Assembly (NCBI RefSeq): GCF_009659625.1
Contig: NZ_VOIW01000005.1
Location: forward strand, 124,001-188,000
Length of the DNA stretch: 64,000 nucleotides
Direction of reading: 5' to 3'
Source of the DNA: Pseudomonas haemolytica
GTDB taxonomy: Bacteria; Pseudomonadota; Gammaproteobacteria; Pseudomonadales; Pseudomonadaceae
Position numbers and translations under genes: made by a program. Of the stretch, positions 32,853 through 42,323 are shown in pieces. Position 1 is the first letter of the stretch, and every line of letters starts with the position of its first letter. The notes under the pieces were generated by a model. It did no database searches. It saw only the letters and a list, made by a program, of their open reading frames with translations, and was not told the origin of the DNA.

Positions 32853-33165
32853 AGCCGTGGTCCTTTGGATTATTGTTTTCAGGAAGGCTATTAATGGAAT
32901 AAAAATTCCCTTAATTCAATAGATGGAATAAAAATTCATTTGGCGGCGCCAGTGGGACGCGCTTCTTGTACTCATCATTTCCCCTGATGCCGCTACATTC
33001 ACCATCTGGCCAAACGCCGCCAGTTAACAAAAGATAACGTAGCGCCGATTGTCAGACGATTCCAAAGCCCGATAGGATGGCTCCTGCTTACTCCAGGCGC
33101 TCTAGATTGCAGGTTTCAAGGCCCTGGATGAGACGACCTAACAATAATAAATGGGAGAAAGGTCT
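32853..33165. promoter_or_regulatory. Divergent intergenic region, oxidoreductase / Ycf48-like gene
   Basis: This 313-bp gap separates divergent genes. The left part (32880-32940) is AT-rich and carries the two IolR-like sites. The rest is of ordinary composition, with GGGAGAAAGG as ribosome-binding site for the right-hand gene. No RNA gene or open frame was recognised. Confidence 0.5.
32894..32938 (-). promoter_or_regulatory. Two IolR-like operator sites (GGAA-N6-TTCC)
   Basis: A 15-bp direct repeat ATGGAATAAAAATTC occurs at 32894-32908 and 32923-32937, 29 bp start to start, i.e. nearly three helical turns. The first copy is a perfect palindrome GGAATAAAAATTCC (32896-32909); the second ends in TTCA. 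GGAA-N6-TTCC is the binding consensus reported for the RpiR-family repressor IolR of Sinorhizobium meliloti. They lie 42-86 bp before the oxidoreductase start, where two bound dimers could block its promoter. Confidence 0.6.
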
Positions 33166-34218
33166 ATGAGTGAGCCTGTCATGGGTTGGGTTGTCTGCCG
33201 CCCACGTGCCGCACGCAGGGTTGCGTTGTTGGCCACAGCGCTCTCGCTGCTTGCAGGTGCCGTGTTGTCGACGCCAGTGCTGGCCGCCAGCGATACCACC
33301 GCCGCCGCGGTTTTTGCGATTGAATCTCCCAAGGCCGCCAAAGGCTTGATGATCGACGTGGTTCACGCGGGCAAGCGCCTGGTGGCGGTCGGTGATCGCG
33401 GGCATATCCTTTATTCCGATGATCAGGGCCACACCTGGGCCCAAGCCAAAGTCCCCACCCGGCAACTGCTCACGGCGGTGTTTTTCGTCGATGACAAACA
33501 CGGCTGGGCCGTCGGCCATGATGCGCAAGTGCTTGCCAGCTCCGATGGCGGTGCCACCTGGACCCCGCAATATCAAGACCTCAAGCGCGAAGCCCCGTTA
33601 CTCGATGTGTGGTTCAACGACGCCAGCCACGGCCTGGCCGTGGGCGCCTACGGTGCGTTGATCGAGACCACCGACGGCGGCAAAACCTGGGACGACATCA
33701 GCGACCGCCTCGACAACGAAGACCAGTTCCACCTCAACGCCATTGCCCAGATCAAGGACGCCGGCCTGTTCATCGTTGGTGAGCAGGGCAGCATGTTCCG
33801 CTCCAGTGACGACGGCCAGACCTGGGAAAAACTCGAAGGGCCTTATGAAGGCTCGCTGTTCGGCGTGATCAGCACCGCGCAACCGCGCACGCTGCTGGCC
33901 TACGGACTGCGCGGCAACCTGTACCGTTCCACCGATTTTGGCAGCACCTGGGAACAGGTTCAGCTGAATGCGGCGCGGGGCGCGCTGGAGTTTGGTTTGT
34001 CGGGCGCGGCCTTGTTGGATGACGGATCCATCGTCGTCGTAGGTAATGGCGGTAGCGTGGTGGTCAGCCATGACGACGGGGCGACGTTCAGCGTGTTCAA
34101 TCGCCCGGACCGCATTTCGCTGTCGGCCGTCACGGCGGCGGGCGACGGCAACTTGATTCTGGTCGGGCAGGGTGGCGTTCGCGTCGCCACGCCAGCTGGC
34201 GCTGACCTCTCAAAATAA
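33166..34218 (+). CDS. Exported Ycf48-like beta-propeller protein
   Basis: This 350-residue protein has an N-terminal signal peptide (hydrophobic core RRVALLATALSLLAGAVL, cleavage after VLA) and repeated BNR/Ycf48 units of the type VGDRGHILYSDDQGHTW, VGHDAQVLASSDGGATW and VGEQGSMFRSSDDGQTW, giving about six or seven propeller blades. Ycf48 helps assemble photosystem II in cyanobacteria; in non-photosynthetic bacteria similar proteins are often encoded beside MMPL/RND transporters, as here (17 bp upstream of one). A periplasmic partner role for that transporter is inferred. The start at 33166 has GGGAGAAAGG upstream. Confidence 0.82.
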   Translation: MSEPVMGWVVCRPRAARRVALLATALSLLAGAVLSTPVLAASDTTAAAVFAIESPKAAKGLMIDVVHAGKRLVAVGDRGHILYSDDQGHTWAQAKVPTRQLLTAVFFVDDKHGWAVGHDAQVLASSDGGATWTPQYQDLKREAPLLDVWFNDASHGLAVGAYGALIETTDGGKTWDDISDRLDNEDQFHLNAIAQIKDAGLFIVGEQGSMFRSSDDGQTWEKLEGPYEGSLFGVISTAQPRTLLAYGLRGNLYRSTDFGSTWEQVQLNAARGALEFGLSGAALLDDGSIVVVGNGGSVVVSHDDGATFSVFNRPDRISLSAVTAAGDGNLILVGQGGVRVATPAGADLSK

Positions 34219-34235
34219 TAAGAAGGCGGGTTTCA

Positions 34236-36611
34236 ATGAGCAGTCATCACAACGATAAAGCGACCTTTCTTGAGCGCCTGATCTTCAACAATCGCCCGGC
34301 AGTGATCGTCATCTGTTTGCTGGTGAGCATTTTCCTGTTCTGGCAGGCGACGTTGATTCGCCCGTCCACCAGCTTTGAAAAGATGATCCCCCTCAAGCAC
34401 CCCTTCATCGAAAAGATGATGGAGCACCGCAACGACCTGGCCAACCTGGGCAATACCGTGCGCATCTCGGTGGAGGCCAAGGACGGGGATATCTTCACGA
34501 AGGAGTACATGGAGACGCTGCGCCAGATCAACGATGAGGTGTTCTACATCTCCGGCGTCGATCGTTCGGGCCTCAAGTCGCTGTGGAGCCCCAGCGTGCG
34601 CTGGACCGAAGTGACCGAGGAGGGTTTTGCCGGCGGTGAAGTGATCCCGCAAAGTTACAACGGCTCGCCGCAAAGCCTCGACCAGTTGCGCAACAACGTG
34701 CTCAAGTCCGGCCAGGTCGGGCGCCTGGTGGCTAACGATTTCAAGTCGAGCATCGTCGATATCCCGCTGCTGGAGTCCTACCCGGACCCGCAAGATCAAG
34801 GCAAGTTGCTGGCCCTGGACTACCAGAAATTTTCCCACGAGCTTGAGGACAAGATCCGCAACAAGTTTGAGGCGCAAAACCCTAATGTAAAAATTCACAT
34901 TGTCGGCTTTGCGAAGAAAGTTGGTGACCTGATCGATGGCCTGATCATGGTGGTGCTGTTCTTTGGTGTGGCCTTCGCCATCACCCTGGTCCTGTTGTTG
35001 TGGTTCACCAACTGCCTGCGAAGCACCATTGCGGTGTTGAGCACGACCCTGGTGGCCGTGGTATGGCAACTGGGCCTGATGCATGCCGTCGGCTTCGGGC
35101 TGGATCCGTACTCGATGCTGGTGCCGTTCCTGATCTTCGCCATCGGTATTTCCCACGGTGTACAGAAGATCAACGGTATCGCCCTGCAATCCAGCGACGC
35201 CGATAACGCCCTGACCGCCGCACGGCGCACCTTCCGCCAGTTGTTCCTGCCAGGGATGATCGCGATTCTCGCAGATGCGGTGGGCTTCATTACCCTGCTG
35301 ATCATCGACATCGGCGTGATCCGTGAGCTGGCCATCGGCGCGTCGATCGGCGTGGCGGTGATTGTGTTCACTAACCTGATCCTGCTACCGGTAGCCATTT
35401 CCTACGTCGGCATCAGCAAGCGTGCCGTCGCCAAAAGCAAGAAAGACGCGAACCGCGAACATGCGTTCTGGCGGCTGCTGTCCAAATTCGCCAGCCCCAA
35501 AGTCGCCCCGGTTTCGATTTTCCTGGCCTTGATCGCCTTCGGTGGCGGCCTCTGGTACAGCCAGAACCTGAAGATCGGTGACTTGGACCAAGGCGCGCCG
35601 GAGCTGCGTCCGGACTCGCGCTACAACAAGGACAACAACTTCATTATCAGCAACTACTCCACCAGTTCCGACGTGCTGGTGGTGATGGTCAAGACCAAGG
35701 CCGAAGGCTGCTCGCGCTACGAGGCCATGGCGCCTATCGACCAGTTGATGTGGAAGATGCAGAACACCGAGGGTGTGCAGTCGGCGATCTCGTTGGTGAC
35801 CGTGTCCAAGCAGATGATCAAGGGCATGAACGAGGGCAACCTGAAATGGGAAACCCTGTCGCGCAACCCGGACGTGCTCAACAACTCCATCGCCCGTGCC
35901 GATGGCTTGTACAACAACAATTGCTCCCTGGCGCCGGTGCTGGTGTTCCTCAACGACCACAAGGCCGAAACCCTTGACCGCGCGGTGCATGCGGTGCAGG
36001 ACTTCGCCAAGGAGAACAACAAGGACGGCCTGGAATTCATCCTCGCCGCCGGTAATGCCGGGATCGAAGCGGCCACCAACGAGGTGATCAAGGAATCGGA
36101 GCTGATTATCCTGATCCTGGTGTACCTGTGCGTGGCGACCATGTGCATGATCACCTTCCGTTCCTGGGCTGCCACGCTGTGCATCGTGCTGCCGCTGGTA
36201 CTGACCTCGGTGCTGGGCAACGCGCTGATGGCGTTCATGGGCATCGGCGTCAAGGTCGCAACCTTGCCGGTGGTGGCGCTGGGCGTGGGGATTGGTGTGG
36301 ACTACGGCATCTACATTTACAGCCGGCTGGAAAGTTTCCTGCGGGCGGGCTTGCCGCTGCAAGAGGCGTATTACCAGACGCTCAAGTCTACCGGTAAGGC
36401 CGTGCTGTTTACTGGCTTGTGCCTGGCGATTGGGGTATGCACCTGGATCTTCTCGGCGATCAAGTTCCAGGCCGACATGGGCCTGATGCTGACATTCATG
36501 CTGTTGTGGAACATGTTCGGTGCACTGTGGCTGCTGCCGGCACTGGCGCGGTTCCTGATCAAGCCTGAGAAGTTGGCGGGGCAGAAGGGCAATTCGCTGT
36601 TTGCACACTAG
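34236..36611 (+). CDS. MMPL/RND-family membrane transporter
   Basis: This 791-residue protein has the architecture of the hydrophobe/MMPL branch of the RND superfamily: a first membrane span (about 18-38, PAVIVICLLVSIFLFW), a large periplasmic loop, a cluster of five spans (about 228-390), a second loop and a second cluster (about 620-780). Acidic residues in the membrane (VALGVGIGVDYGIYIYSR) resemble the proton-relay region. It has no linked membrane-fusion protein or outer-membrane factor, so a lipid or hydrocarbon carrier role is more likely than drug efflux. It follows the Ycf48-like gene closely, and the pair ends at a clear terminator. Confidence 0.87.
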   Translation: MSSHHNDKATFLERLIFNNRPAVIVICLLVSIFLFWQATLIRPSTSFEKMIPLKHPFIEKMMEHRNDLANLGNTVRISVEAKDGDIFTKEYMETLRQINDEVFYISGVDRSGLKSLWSPSVRWTEVTEEGFAGGEVIPQSYNGSPQSLDQLRNNVLKSGQVGRLVANDFKSSIVDIPLLESYPDPQDQGKLLALDYQKFSHELEDKIRNKFEAQNPNVKIHIVGFAKKVGDLIDGLIMVVLFFGVAFAITLVLLLWFTNCLRSTIAVLSTTLVAVVWQLGLMHAVGFGLDPYSMLVPFLIFAIGISHGVQKINGIALQSSDADNALTAARRTFRQLFLPGMIAILADAVGFITLLIIDIGVIRELAIGASIGVAVIVFTNLILLPVAISYVGISKRAVAKSKKDANREHAFWRLLSKFASPKVAPVSIFLALIAFGGGLWYSQNLKIGDLDQGAPELRPDSRYNKDNNFIISNYSTSSDVLVVMVKTKAEGCSRYEAMAPIDQLMWKMQNTEGVQSAISLVTVSKQMIKGMNEGNLKWETLSRNPDVLNNSIARADGLYNNNCSLAPVLVFLNDHKAETLDRAVHAVQDFAKENNKDGLEFILAAGNAGIEAATNEVIKESELIILILVYLCVATMCMITFRSWAATLCIVLPLVLTSVLGNALMAFMGIGVKVATLPVVALGVGIGVDYGIYIYSRLESFLRAGLPLQEAYYQTLKSTGKAVLFTGLCLAIGVCTWIFSAIKFQADMGLMLTFMLLWNMFGALWLLPALARFLIKPEKLAGQKGNSLFAH

Positions 36612-36617
36612 GTCCGT

Positions 36618-36646
36618 AAAAAAGCCGCACGGTGTGCGGCTTTTTT
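36618..36646. terminator. Bidirectional rho-independent terminator
   Basis: A perfect 7-bp stem GCCGCAC-GGT-GTGCGGC is flanked by six A and six T, giving a terminator active in both directions. It lies between the convergent MMPL transporter and toxin-like genes. Confidence 0.92.
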
Positions 36647-36668
36647 ACTACGTGTCAGCGGCTTAGTT

Positions 36669-39600
36669 TCACAACGGCAGGAACAGTTTCTCATCCAGAG
36701 GCGCTGTGATCCTGGCCTTGATTATTTTCTCCACGGTGCCGTTTTTTCCTGCCTCGCGAATCAAGTCCTTTTGGGTTTTGCGCCGTTGGGATGCGATTTT
36801 CAGATGCGCGGCTGTGTAATCGGCGCGTGGCCAGTTTTCCTTTGGGTAGTGAAAGTGGGCGTACCACACCGGTTTTTCTTGGCCTTTTTGGCGAACAGAG
36901 TATTCGGTGAAGAAATCACCACTCTCTGTAGGAGTGTCCCGCTGCACAAGGTTGATATCGACAAATTTATTGCGCCACAAGAAGTCTACATTTTCCGCTG
37001 TCGGCGGCTGAACCAAATAGCCGTCTGCCGCATGTTGGCGGGCGTTCTGAAACATTTTTTCGGCGGTGGCTCGCCAGTACGCAACCAATTCGGCGGTTTC
37101 AGGTCTGGCGAGATGGTTGGCTTCAGCCTGGTCTGCCATTGCTTTGAGTTGTTTGGCAGGTGTATTGATCATGTCGTACCAGTCTCTGGGGGAGACGGTG
37201 TCGCGTCGCAGCGGATCGGCAAGCTTTGTCTTCTGGAAGCGAATCGTACGCTCGATGCTTGCCGTGCCATCTATCAGCGTTTGCGCCTCTTTCTTGTAGC
37301 TCGCCAAGGACTTCGCGGGAGTAGAGCCTTGGGGCGCTTGTACGGGCTCAGCAGGGACGATCCTCACCCACCCACGGCCATCCGCATCCGAGTGATCGCT
37401 GTAGCTTGCTACTGGTTGGCCGCTTTGTGGATCGAGCACATCGACAATATCAAAGGTCCGACCGGGTTCCGGGGCGCGTAGTATGCCGAGCAAGGTCTCC
37501 TTGTGTTCGGTCTTGAACACGTGCTGATTATGCGGTCTGGTTTGTAGGTCGTTGCGTGCGGGCGCTGCTGGAATAAGAAACTGCTCTTCGTCGACGACCT
37601 GGACCAACTCGGTTTCCGCTTCAGCGATGAGCTCATTGAGTACCTCGGTGAAACGCTGGTGGTATTGCTCCCGAAAGAGCTCCGGATGCTCCTCCTGCAT
37701 AAGGAGGCCGTCGCTCAATACCTGTTTGTATTTAGAGATAATGGTTGTGAGTGTGGCATTGCGTTCGCTCAAGGTGTAGCCGGTGTATTGGCGCAGATCG
37801 TTAAAAGCGGCTATTTCGGTTTTCAGGGATTCTGTCAGGAAGCGCCTCATCTGCAACCGATCGGTTGCCTCTGGGCTGCGGGCTGTCCATGTCGTGGTCA
37901 ATAGTTTGAGGAACGACATCCTGTTCAGTTTTGCTGTCAGTACTCTGGCAGCGGGAGGGGAGGCGTATCGCTCTTGGATGTACTCCTCGGCGTTTTTCTT
38001 ACCAAAGGGGGAGTCGTTCTTCCACTGATCAAATGTGTCACTGACCGGTTGCCTCGACGCCAATAGATTTTCAGTAGCGTGATAGGCCATTTCGGACACT
38101 TCCATCAATTCATCGTAAGCGATACTGGAGCCTCTATTGGTCTGGCTCATCAACTCCTCCAGCGAGGCGCCATTCACTCCAACGTGGCGAGCGTCGTTGG
38201 CCAGAGACGTGTAAACGTTATCTATTTCAGTCAGGGCGTGCAGGATGCTTTCGTATACCGATGAGCGGTCCTTTTTGAATTCGGACAGGTCGTCAAACCC
38301 ACCGATTTTTTTGGGCGCAATGATTTCAATGGCTTTTTCGCCAGCCACCTTCAGGGCTTGTGTCAGCGGTTTGAGCGCCTGAAGTTGCTGGTCCAGGTTG
38401 CTCTTGAGCCGCTCGGTGGCTCGGCACTGTTCCAGATAGGGCGCAAGAAATCGCTGTGCCGAACCCTCATTCTTGGAAAGGTTGCGAAGCGTCTTGAGTT
38501 TTTTTCGAGCGGTCTCGTACTCGGAGAGGCTGGTATTGATTTTTTCGATTGCGGTTGAATGGGCTTCCTCCACTTTGCTCAATTCCCGCTTGCTGCGGTG
38601 GAAGTTCGCCTTTGCTTGCTTCTGCGCTAGCAGGTTTCTTTTGATTGTATCTTGCAGGCTCTCGTTTTTTGGCATGCCACCCTTGAGCTTGGGGGCGACG
38701 TCAAAGTGCCACAGACCCTGGCCATCGCGGGAGATGGGTGGCGCTATACGGGCCTTGTTCTGTTCATCAATGACGAAGGGGCCGTCCAGGTCGATCGCCA
38801 CGCGGAACCAGGCCTGGCCGATATTGGCATAGAGTTGGTCGTGGACCTTATACAGACCCCTTCTGATGCCTTCGGTCAGGGGAGAGCCGGGCTCAGCCGG
38901 CGCCGGTACCTTGAACGTGTCGATCTGCGCCAGCAGGTTTGGCGTCAGCCCGCGTGGGCTCGATAACCGGATATCGATGGCCGTACCGTCGCCACCGAAA
39001 CTGGTGGTGACAGGGGGTGTCGGATCCTGGCGGATGACGGCTTGGTGAACAACGGGCTCTTGAGTGTCACGGCGGCCAGGCCCGGGACTGTCGGGATTAG
39101 CGTCTGGCTCGAAGCGTTCAAACGTGTGTGCCGGCTTGCCGGGTTCCGCGCTGGAGGCGTGGCCCAGCGTCATGCCCAGGTTGATCAACAGGTCGACCAC
39201 TGCCGACGTCGGGTCCGGGTCGTTTTGTGTGGAAAGCCGCTTGATGTCTTCTTCGCTATTGGCCAGTTGCAGCAACCAGCCCGCCATCGCCCCCGGCCCG
39301 CGCAATACCGGCAACAATGTGTTGAATAACAGCCAGCCGAGTTCCTTGTGCGAGGCCCAGCGGCTTTCAGCGTCGGAAGTGGATTGGCCTTCTGCCAGGG
39401 TGACCAGGCTGTTGGCGTTGGAGCGGAACCAATGGGTGAACAGGTCACCGTTGAGCAGGTCCTGGCGCAGCGTGGTGGCGTCAGCATAGCCGTCGACGGC
39501 GAGGGTGGTGGGCTTGGGCGTGGTGGGTGGGTCGAACTCGTTGAACACGGTAAAGCGCGCGATATTGGGTGTATGAAAACCGCCGTTGCCATAGACCGCG

Positions 39601-41774
39601 CGGGTTTTGTCATCTTTGAGCCAGGCCAGCACGCTGTCTTGCAATGCCCCAGGCTTGCGGACTGCCTCCAGCAGTGCCTCGCGGCTGGCGAATTCGAGCA
39701 ACGCGGGTTTCAATTGAGGACGATAGAGAATATGTGGGCCGCTGCTGCCGGCCAGCGGTTCGATGATGAACATATTGTCGACCACGTCTGGCGTTGCCCC
39801 CGGCTTGCGCACAAATGCCAGGGGGCGCACGGTGATTTCCTGCCCGTCCACCTGTTTGCTGCCCGCGCCGGGCTGGGTGAGGGCTTCGACAAAACGGTAA
39901 CCCTGGGCGCTTATGCCCGCTTCGCCCTTGAGCTTGAGTTCCAACGCCTGCATGGCGAGCTGGATCGGCACCTGCTCGACAAACCGCGCTGCCCGCTCCC
40001 GGGATTGCGGGGTGTCGCTGAGCAGTTCGCGATTGAGCAGTTGTGGGTAGTGGCGACCGATATCCACGCTGCTGATCAGGTTCTTGAGCATCTGCGGCAT
40101 GTGCGGGTCGCTGACCGGTTGCCCGTGCAGGTGGACTTCCATCTCGCCCTTGGGCAAGCCCGCGAGGTTTTCCAGGGCCATGTCGACCAGGCTCATCTTC
40201 ACCCGTTCAATGTAGCCGCTGCCCAGGTTACCCACGGCGACCTTGAACACCACGTCCACATCCTGGGCGGTATAGCCTTTGCCGGCCAGGTGCTGGTCCA
40301 ACTGCTGCTGGGCATAGGTGCGGATATCGGGAACGCCGTCGAGGAAGGTACGACCGTCGTTGCGTTTCACGCTGCTGGCCAGTGCCAGTGCGTGATGTCG
40401 GTAGGTGTCGCGTTCCGCATCGTTGGCGTTACTGAGCCAACCCGGCAGCTTGTCACGCAGGCGCCCAAGCTCAGTAGCGTCGGGGGTGTAGGCGCCCACG
40501 AACCAGGGGCTTGGGTCGCTTGCCCGGGAGAACACCTGTTCAAGCTCATCCGGGGTGCCCGATGTTGGAAGACGAATGGACGCTACGTTTTCCACCATGG
40601 CATTTAGGATCAGCGCCGCTTGTGTATCGAAGATATTGGCGTCGGGCTCCTGGCGCTTCCAGTCGAGGCTGTCGAATACGAATGCCTTCTCCAGGTTTCG
40701 CCCCCAGGCATCGCCGAATGCTTGCAATGAGTCGTACGCGGTAATTACCCCGGCCGCGGTCGCATGCAGTACCTGCGTACGGCCGGCCACTTCCCGGGTG
40801 ATCAGCAGGTCCGGGCTGAGCTGAGCGGATGTATCAGTACCTTTGCGCACGGCGGTGTCCAGGATGAACACCTTGGCTGCGGCGTCGCCTTTTGCGCTCT
40901 GGCGTTGCGCACGGTCCGGGTAGCTGATGACCTGATCGAGGGTTTCGCGTTGTTGCTCCGTGAGCCCGGGTTGTTTCAAGGCGGCGGTTCTCAGGGTGTC
41001 CCTCAAGGCGTCGCTGAGCCACAGCCAACGGTTCGCACCGGCCGCGCCTGTGTCTTGAGCGTTATAGGCATCGCCGGTGAAGTGGCGAATCAACGCTTGC
41101 TCGAACTCACTCTTGAGGGTGGTACGCAGGCTGCGGATCACCAACTCGACGGCCTGCATATCGATGCCCGGCGTCAACCCTTGCGCCGAGGGTGCCGGCT
41201 TGAGCGTATGGCCTGTGGCTTGGTCGATCAAGGTGCAGGCCAGTGAGTGTTTGTCGGTAAAGTCCAGCTCGCCGTCGCTGGTGAGGTGCTTCAAGGCCAC
41301 GTCCAGAAAGGGCGTCAGGCAGTATTGCGGCGGATTGTTTGAGGTGGGTTCGGCCAGTGATGTGTATTCGAGGTCGAACGCCAGGGTGGGGTAGAGGTTT
41401 TTCAGGGCATCGCTGAGCATGCCCGACACCACTGAACGCAGCGTGGGGCGCTCGGCGAACTGGTGGGCAACGGTGTTAGCGGTGATGTCAGGCGAGCGGG
41501 GCGCTGTCGCCGGTTGATGCGTGGAAAGCGTGGTAAGAGGCGTTGAACGCAGGGGTACAACAGTTAACCCGGATTCACCCGCTACTTCGTAATGCAAGGT
41601 GGCATCACGCCTGCTTCTGCGCAGTGGCTGGCCGTGATCTGATTGGGGTGCAGGTTTGGAAGGGAGGGGCGGTGTTGCTTGGGCTGTTTCAGCCGGCTGG
41701 AGGGCGGCGGGAGTTGGCAGTACAGGGCTAAAGGCGTAGTCGAAAAGTCGTGGAGGGTGGTTTCCATGGATCAT
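36669..41774 (-). CDS. Giant dermonecrotic-toxin-like protein (DUF6543-type)
   Basis: This 1701-residue protein resembles the very large Pseudomonas proteins annotated with a dermonecrotic-toxin N-terminal domain (DUF6543). There is no signal peptide. A Pro/Thr-rich N-terminus (about 1-110) is followed by the conserved toxin-like helical region (about 110-1000), a charged coiled coil (about 1035-1150) and a C-terminal region of about 500 residues ending PLDEKLFLPL. The family is thought to act on eukaryotic or rival cells, but the activity is not defined and I see no known catalytic motif. It stands alone: no chaperone, immunity gene or dedicated secretion gene is adjacent. The C-terminal coding part looks clearly less GC-rich than the N-terminal part. 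AAGGA precedes the ATG. Confidence 0.72.
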   Translation of the reverse strand: MIHGNHPPRLFDYAFSPVLPTPAALQPAETAQATPPLPSKPAPQSDHGQPLRRSRRDATLHYEVAGESGLTVVPLRSTPLTTLSTHQPATAPRSPDITANTVAHQFAERPTLRSVVSGMLSDALKNLYPTLAFDLEYTSLAEPTSNNPPQYCLTPFLDVALKHLTSDGELDFTDKHSLACTLIDQATGHTLKPAPSAQGLTPGIDMQAVELVIRSLRTTLKSEFEQALIRHFTGDAYNAQDTGAAGANRWLWLSDALRDTLRTAALKQPGLTEQQRETLDQVISYPDRAQRQSAKGDAAAKVFILDTAVRKGTDTSAQLSPDLLITREVAGRTQVLHATAAGVITAYDSLQAFGDAWGRNLEKAFVFDSLDWKRQEPDANIFDTQAALILNAMVENVASIRLPTSGTPDELEQVFSRASDPSPWFVGAYTPDATELGRLRDKLPGWLSNANDAERDTYRHHALALASSVKRNDGRTFLDGVPDIRTYAQQQLDQHLAGKGYTAQDVDVVFKVAVGNLGSGYIERVKMSLVDMALENLAGLPKGEMEVHLHGQPVSDPHMPQMLKNLISSVDIGRHYPQLLNRELLSDTPQSRERAARFVEQVPIQLAMQALELKLKGEAGISAQGYRFVEALTQPGAGSKQVDGQEITVRPLAFVRKPGATPDVVDNMFIIEPLAGSSGPHILYRPQLKPALLEFASREALLEAVRKPGALQDSVLAWLKDDKTRAVYGNGGFHTPNIARFTVFNEFDPPTTPKPTTLAVDGYADATTLRQDLLNGDLFTHWFRSNANSLVTLAEGQSTSDAESRWASHKELGWLLFNTLLPVLRGPGAMAGWLLQLANSEEDIKRLSTQNDPDPTSAVVDLLINLGMTLGHASSAEPGKPAHTFERFEPDANPDSPGPGRRDTQEPVVHQAVIRQDPTPPVTTSFGGDGTAIDIRLSSPRGLTPNLLAQIDTFKVPAPAEPGSPLTEGIRRGLYKVHDQLYANIGQAWFRVAIDLDGPFVIDEQNKARIAPPISRDGQGLWHFDVAPKLKGGMPKNESLQDTIKRNLLAQKQAKANFHRSKRELSKVEEAHSTAIEKINTSLSEYETARKKLKTLRNLSKNEGSAQRFLAPYLEQCRATERLKSNLDQQLQALKPLTQALKVAGEKAIEIIAPKKIGGFDDLSEFKKDRSSVYESILHALTEIDNVYTSLANDARHVGVNGASLEELMSQTNRGSSIAYDELMEVSEMAYHATENLLASRQPVSDTFDQWKNDSPFGKKNAEEYIQERYASPPAARVLTAKLNRMSFLKLLTTTWTARSPEATDRLQMRRFLTESLKTEIAAFNDLRQYTGYTLSERNATLTTIISKYKQVLSDGLLMQEEHPELFREQYHQRFTEVLNELIAEAETELVQVVDEEQFLIPAAPARNDLQTRPHNQHVFKTEHKETLLGILRAPEPGRTFDIVDVLDPQSGQPVASYSDHSDADGRGWVRIVPAEPVQAPQGSTPAKSLASYKKEAQTLIDGTASIERTIRFQKTKLADPLRRDTVSPRDWYDMINTPAKQLKAMADQAEANHLARPETAELVAYWRATAEKMFQNARQHAADGYLVQPPTAENVDFLWRNKFVDINLVQRDTPTESGDFFTEYSVRQKGQEKPVWYAHFHYPKENWPRADYTAAHLKIASQRRKTQKDLIREAGKNGTVEKIIKARITAPLDEKLFLPL

Positions 41775-42026
41775 CGTGTAGCTTCCTTGTCGTTGAGATC
41801 TTGCCCGCTGAAAACTAACGACCGGCGCTCAACCGTTAAATGAGCAATGAGTAATCAGCTGTTTCCGGAGACGCTGTACCAGCGGCAAAGGCCGATGGCA
41901 CGCAGGGCGGGTGAGGAGGCAGTAATTGTGGCGGCATATGAATGCCCCCGGTGGGAGAAAACAGGGTTTTAGGTTGATGCAACATTTTGACCTATCATGA
42001 GGTCTTTCCTCTGAACGACTGATGTT

Positions 42027-42323
42027 ATGACTGCCGAAACTGCGACCCTCACCACCGTCCTTCCCACCAGCAACATGCTCGAAATCGATGGCCTGCACGC
42101 CTTTGACTTCGAGTTAAACGACGAGAAGTTGCTGATCACCGCCATGGACGGCCGTGCTGAAAAACGCTGGGCATTCAGCCTGGCCCAGGTACAGGCGGCC
42201 ACGTTCGACGACACCCTGCAAAGCTGGACCCTGACCGGTGAGTCGGGCGAGCACCGCCTGATCTGCATGAGCGCCTTCACCGGCAACAATAACGATGAGG
42301 ATCAAGCCGATGATGATGCGTAA
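42027..42323 (+). CDS. Small conserved Pseudomonas protein (possibly DUF5629)
   Basis: This 98-residue soluble protein contains MLEIDGLHAFDFEL and an acidic C-terminal tail (NNDEDQADDDA). It matches my memory of a Pseudomonas-restricted family of unknown function (DUF5629), but that is not certain. It overlaps the start of the exported lactonase-like gene by 14 bp, so the two are translationally coupled. The start is the ATG at 42027; the ribosome-binding site is weak. Confidence 0.6.
   Translation: MTAETATLTTVLPTSNMLEIDGLHAFDFELNDEKLLITAMDGRAEKRWAFSLAQVQAATFDDTLQSWTLTGESGEHRLICMSAFTGNNNDEDQADDDA

Noticed and set aside
39348..40607. Open frame of 419 codons antisense to the toxin-like gene
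   Set aside because: Shadow of the long minus-strand gene, whose frame is continuous for 1701 codons and has a good ribosome-binding site.
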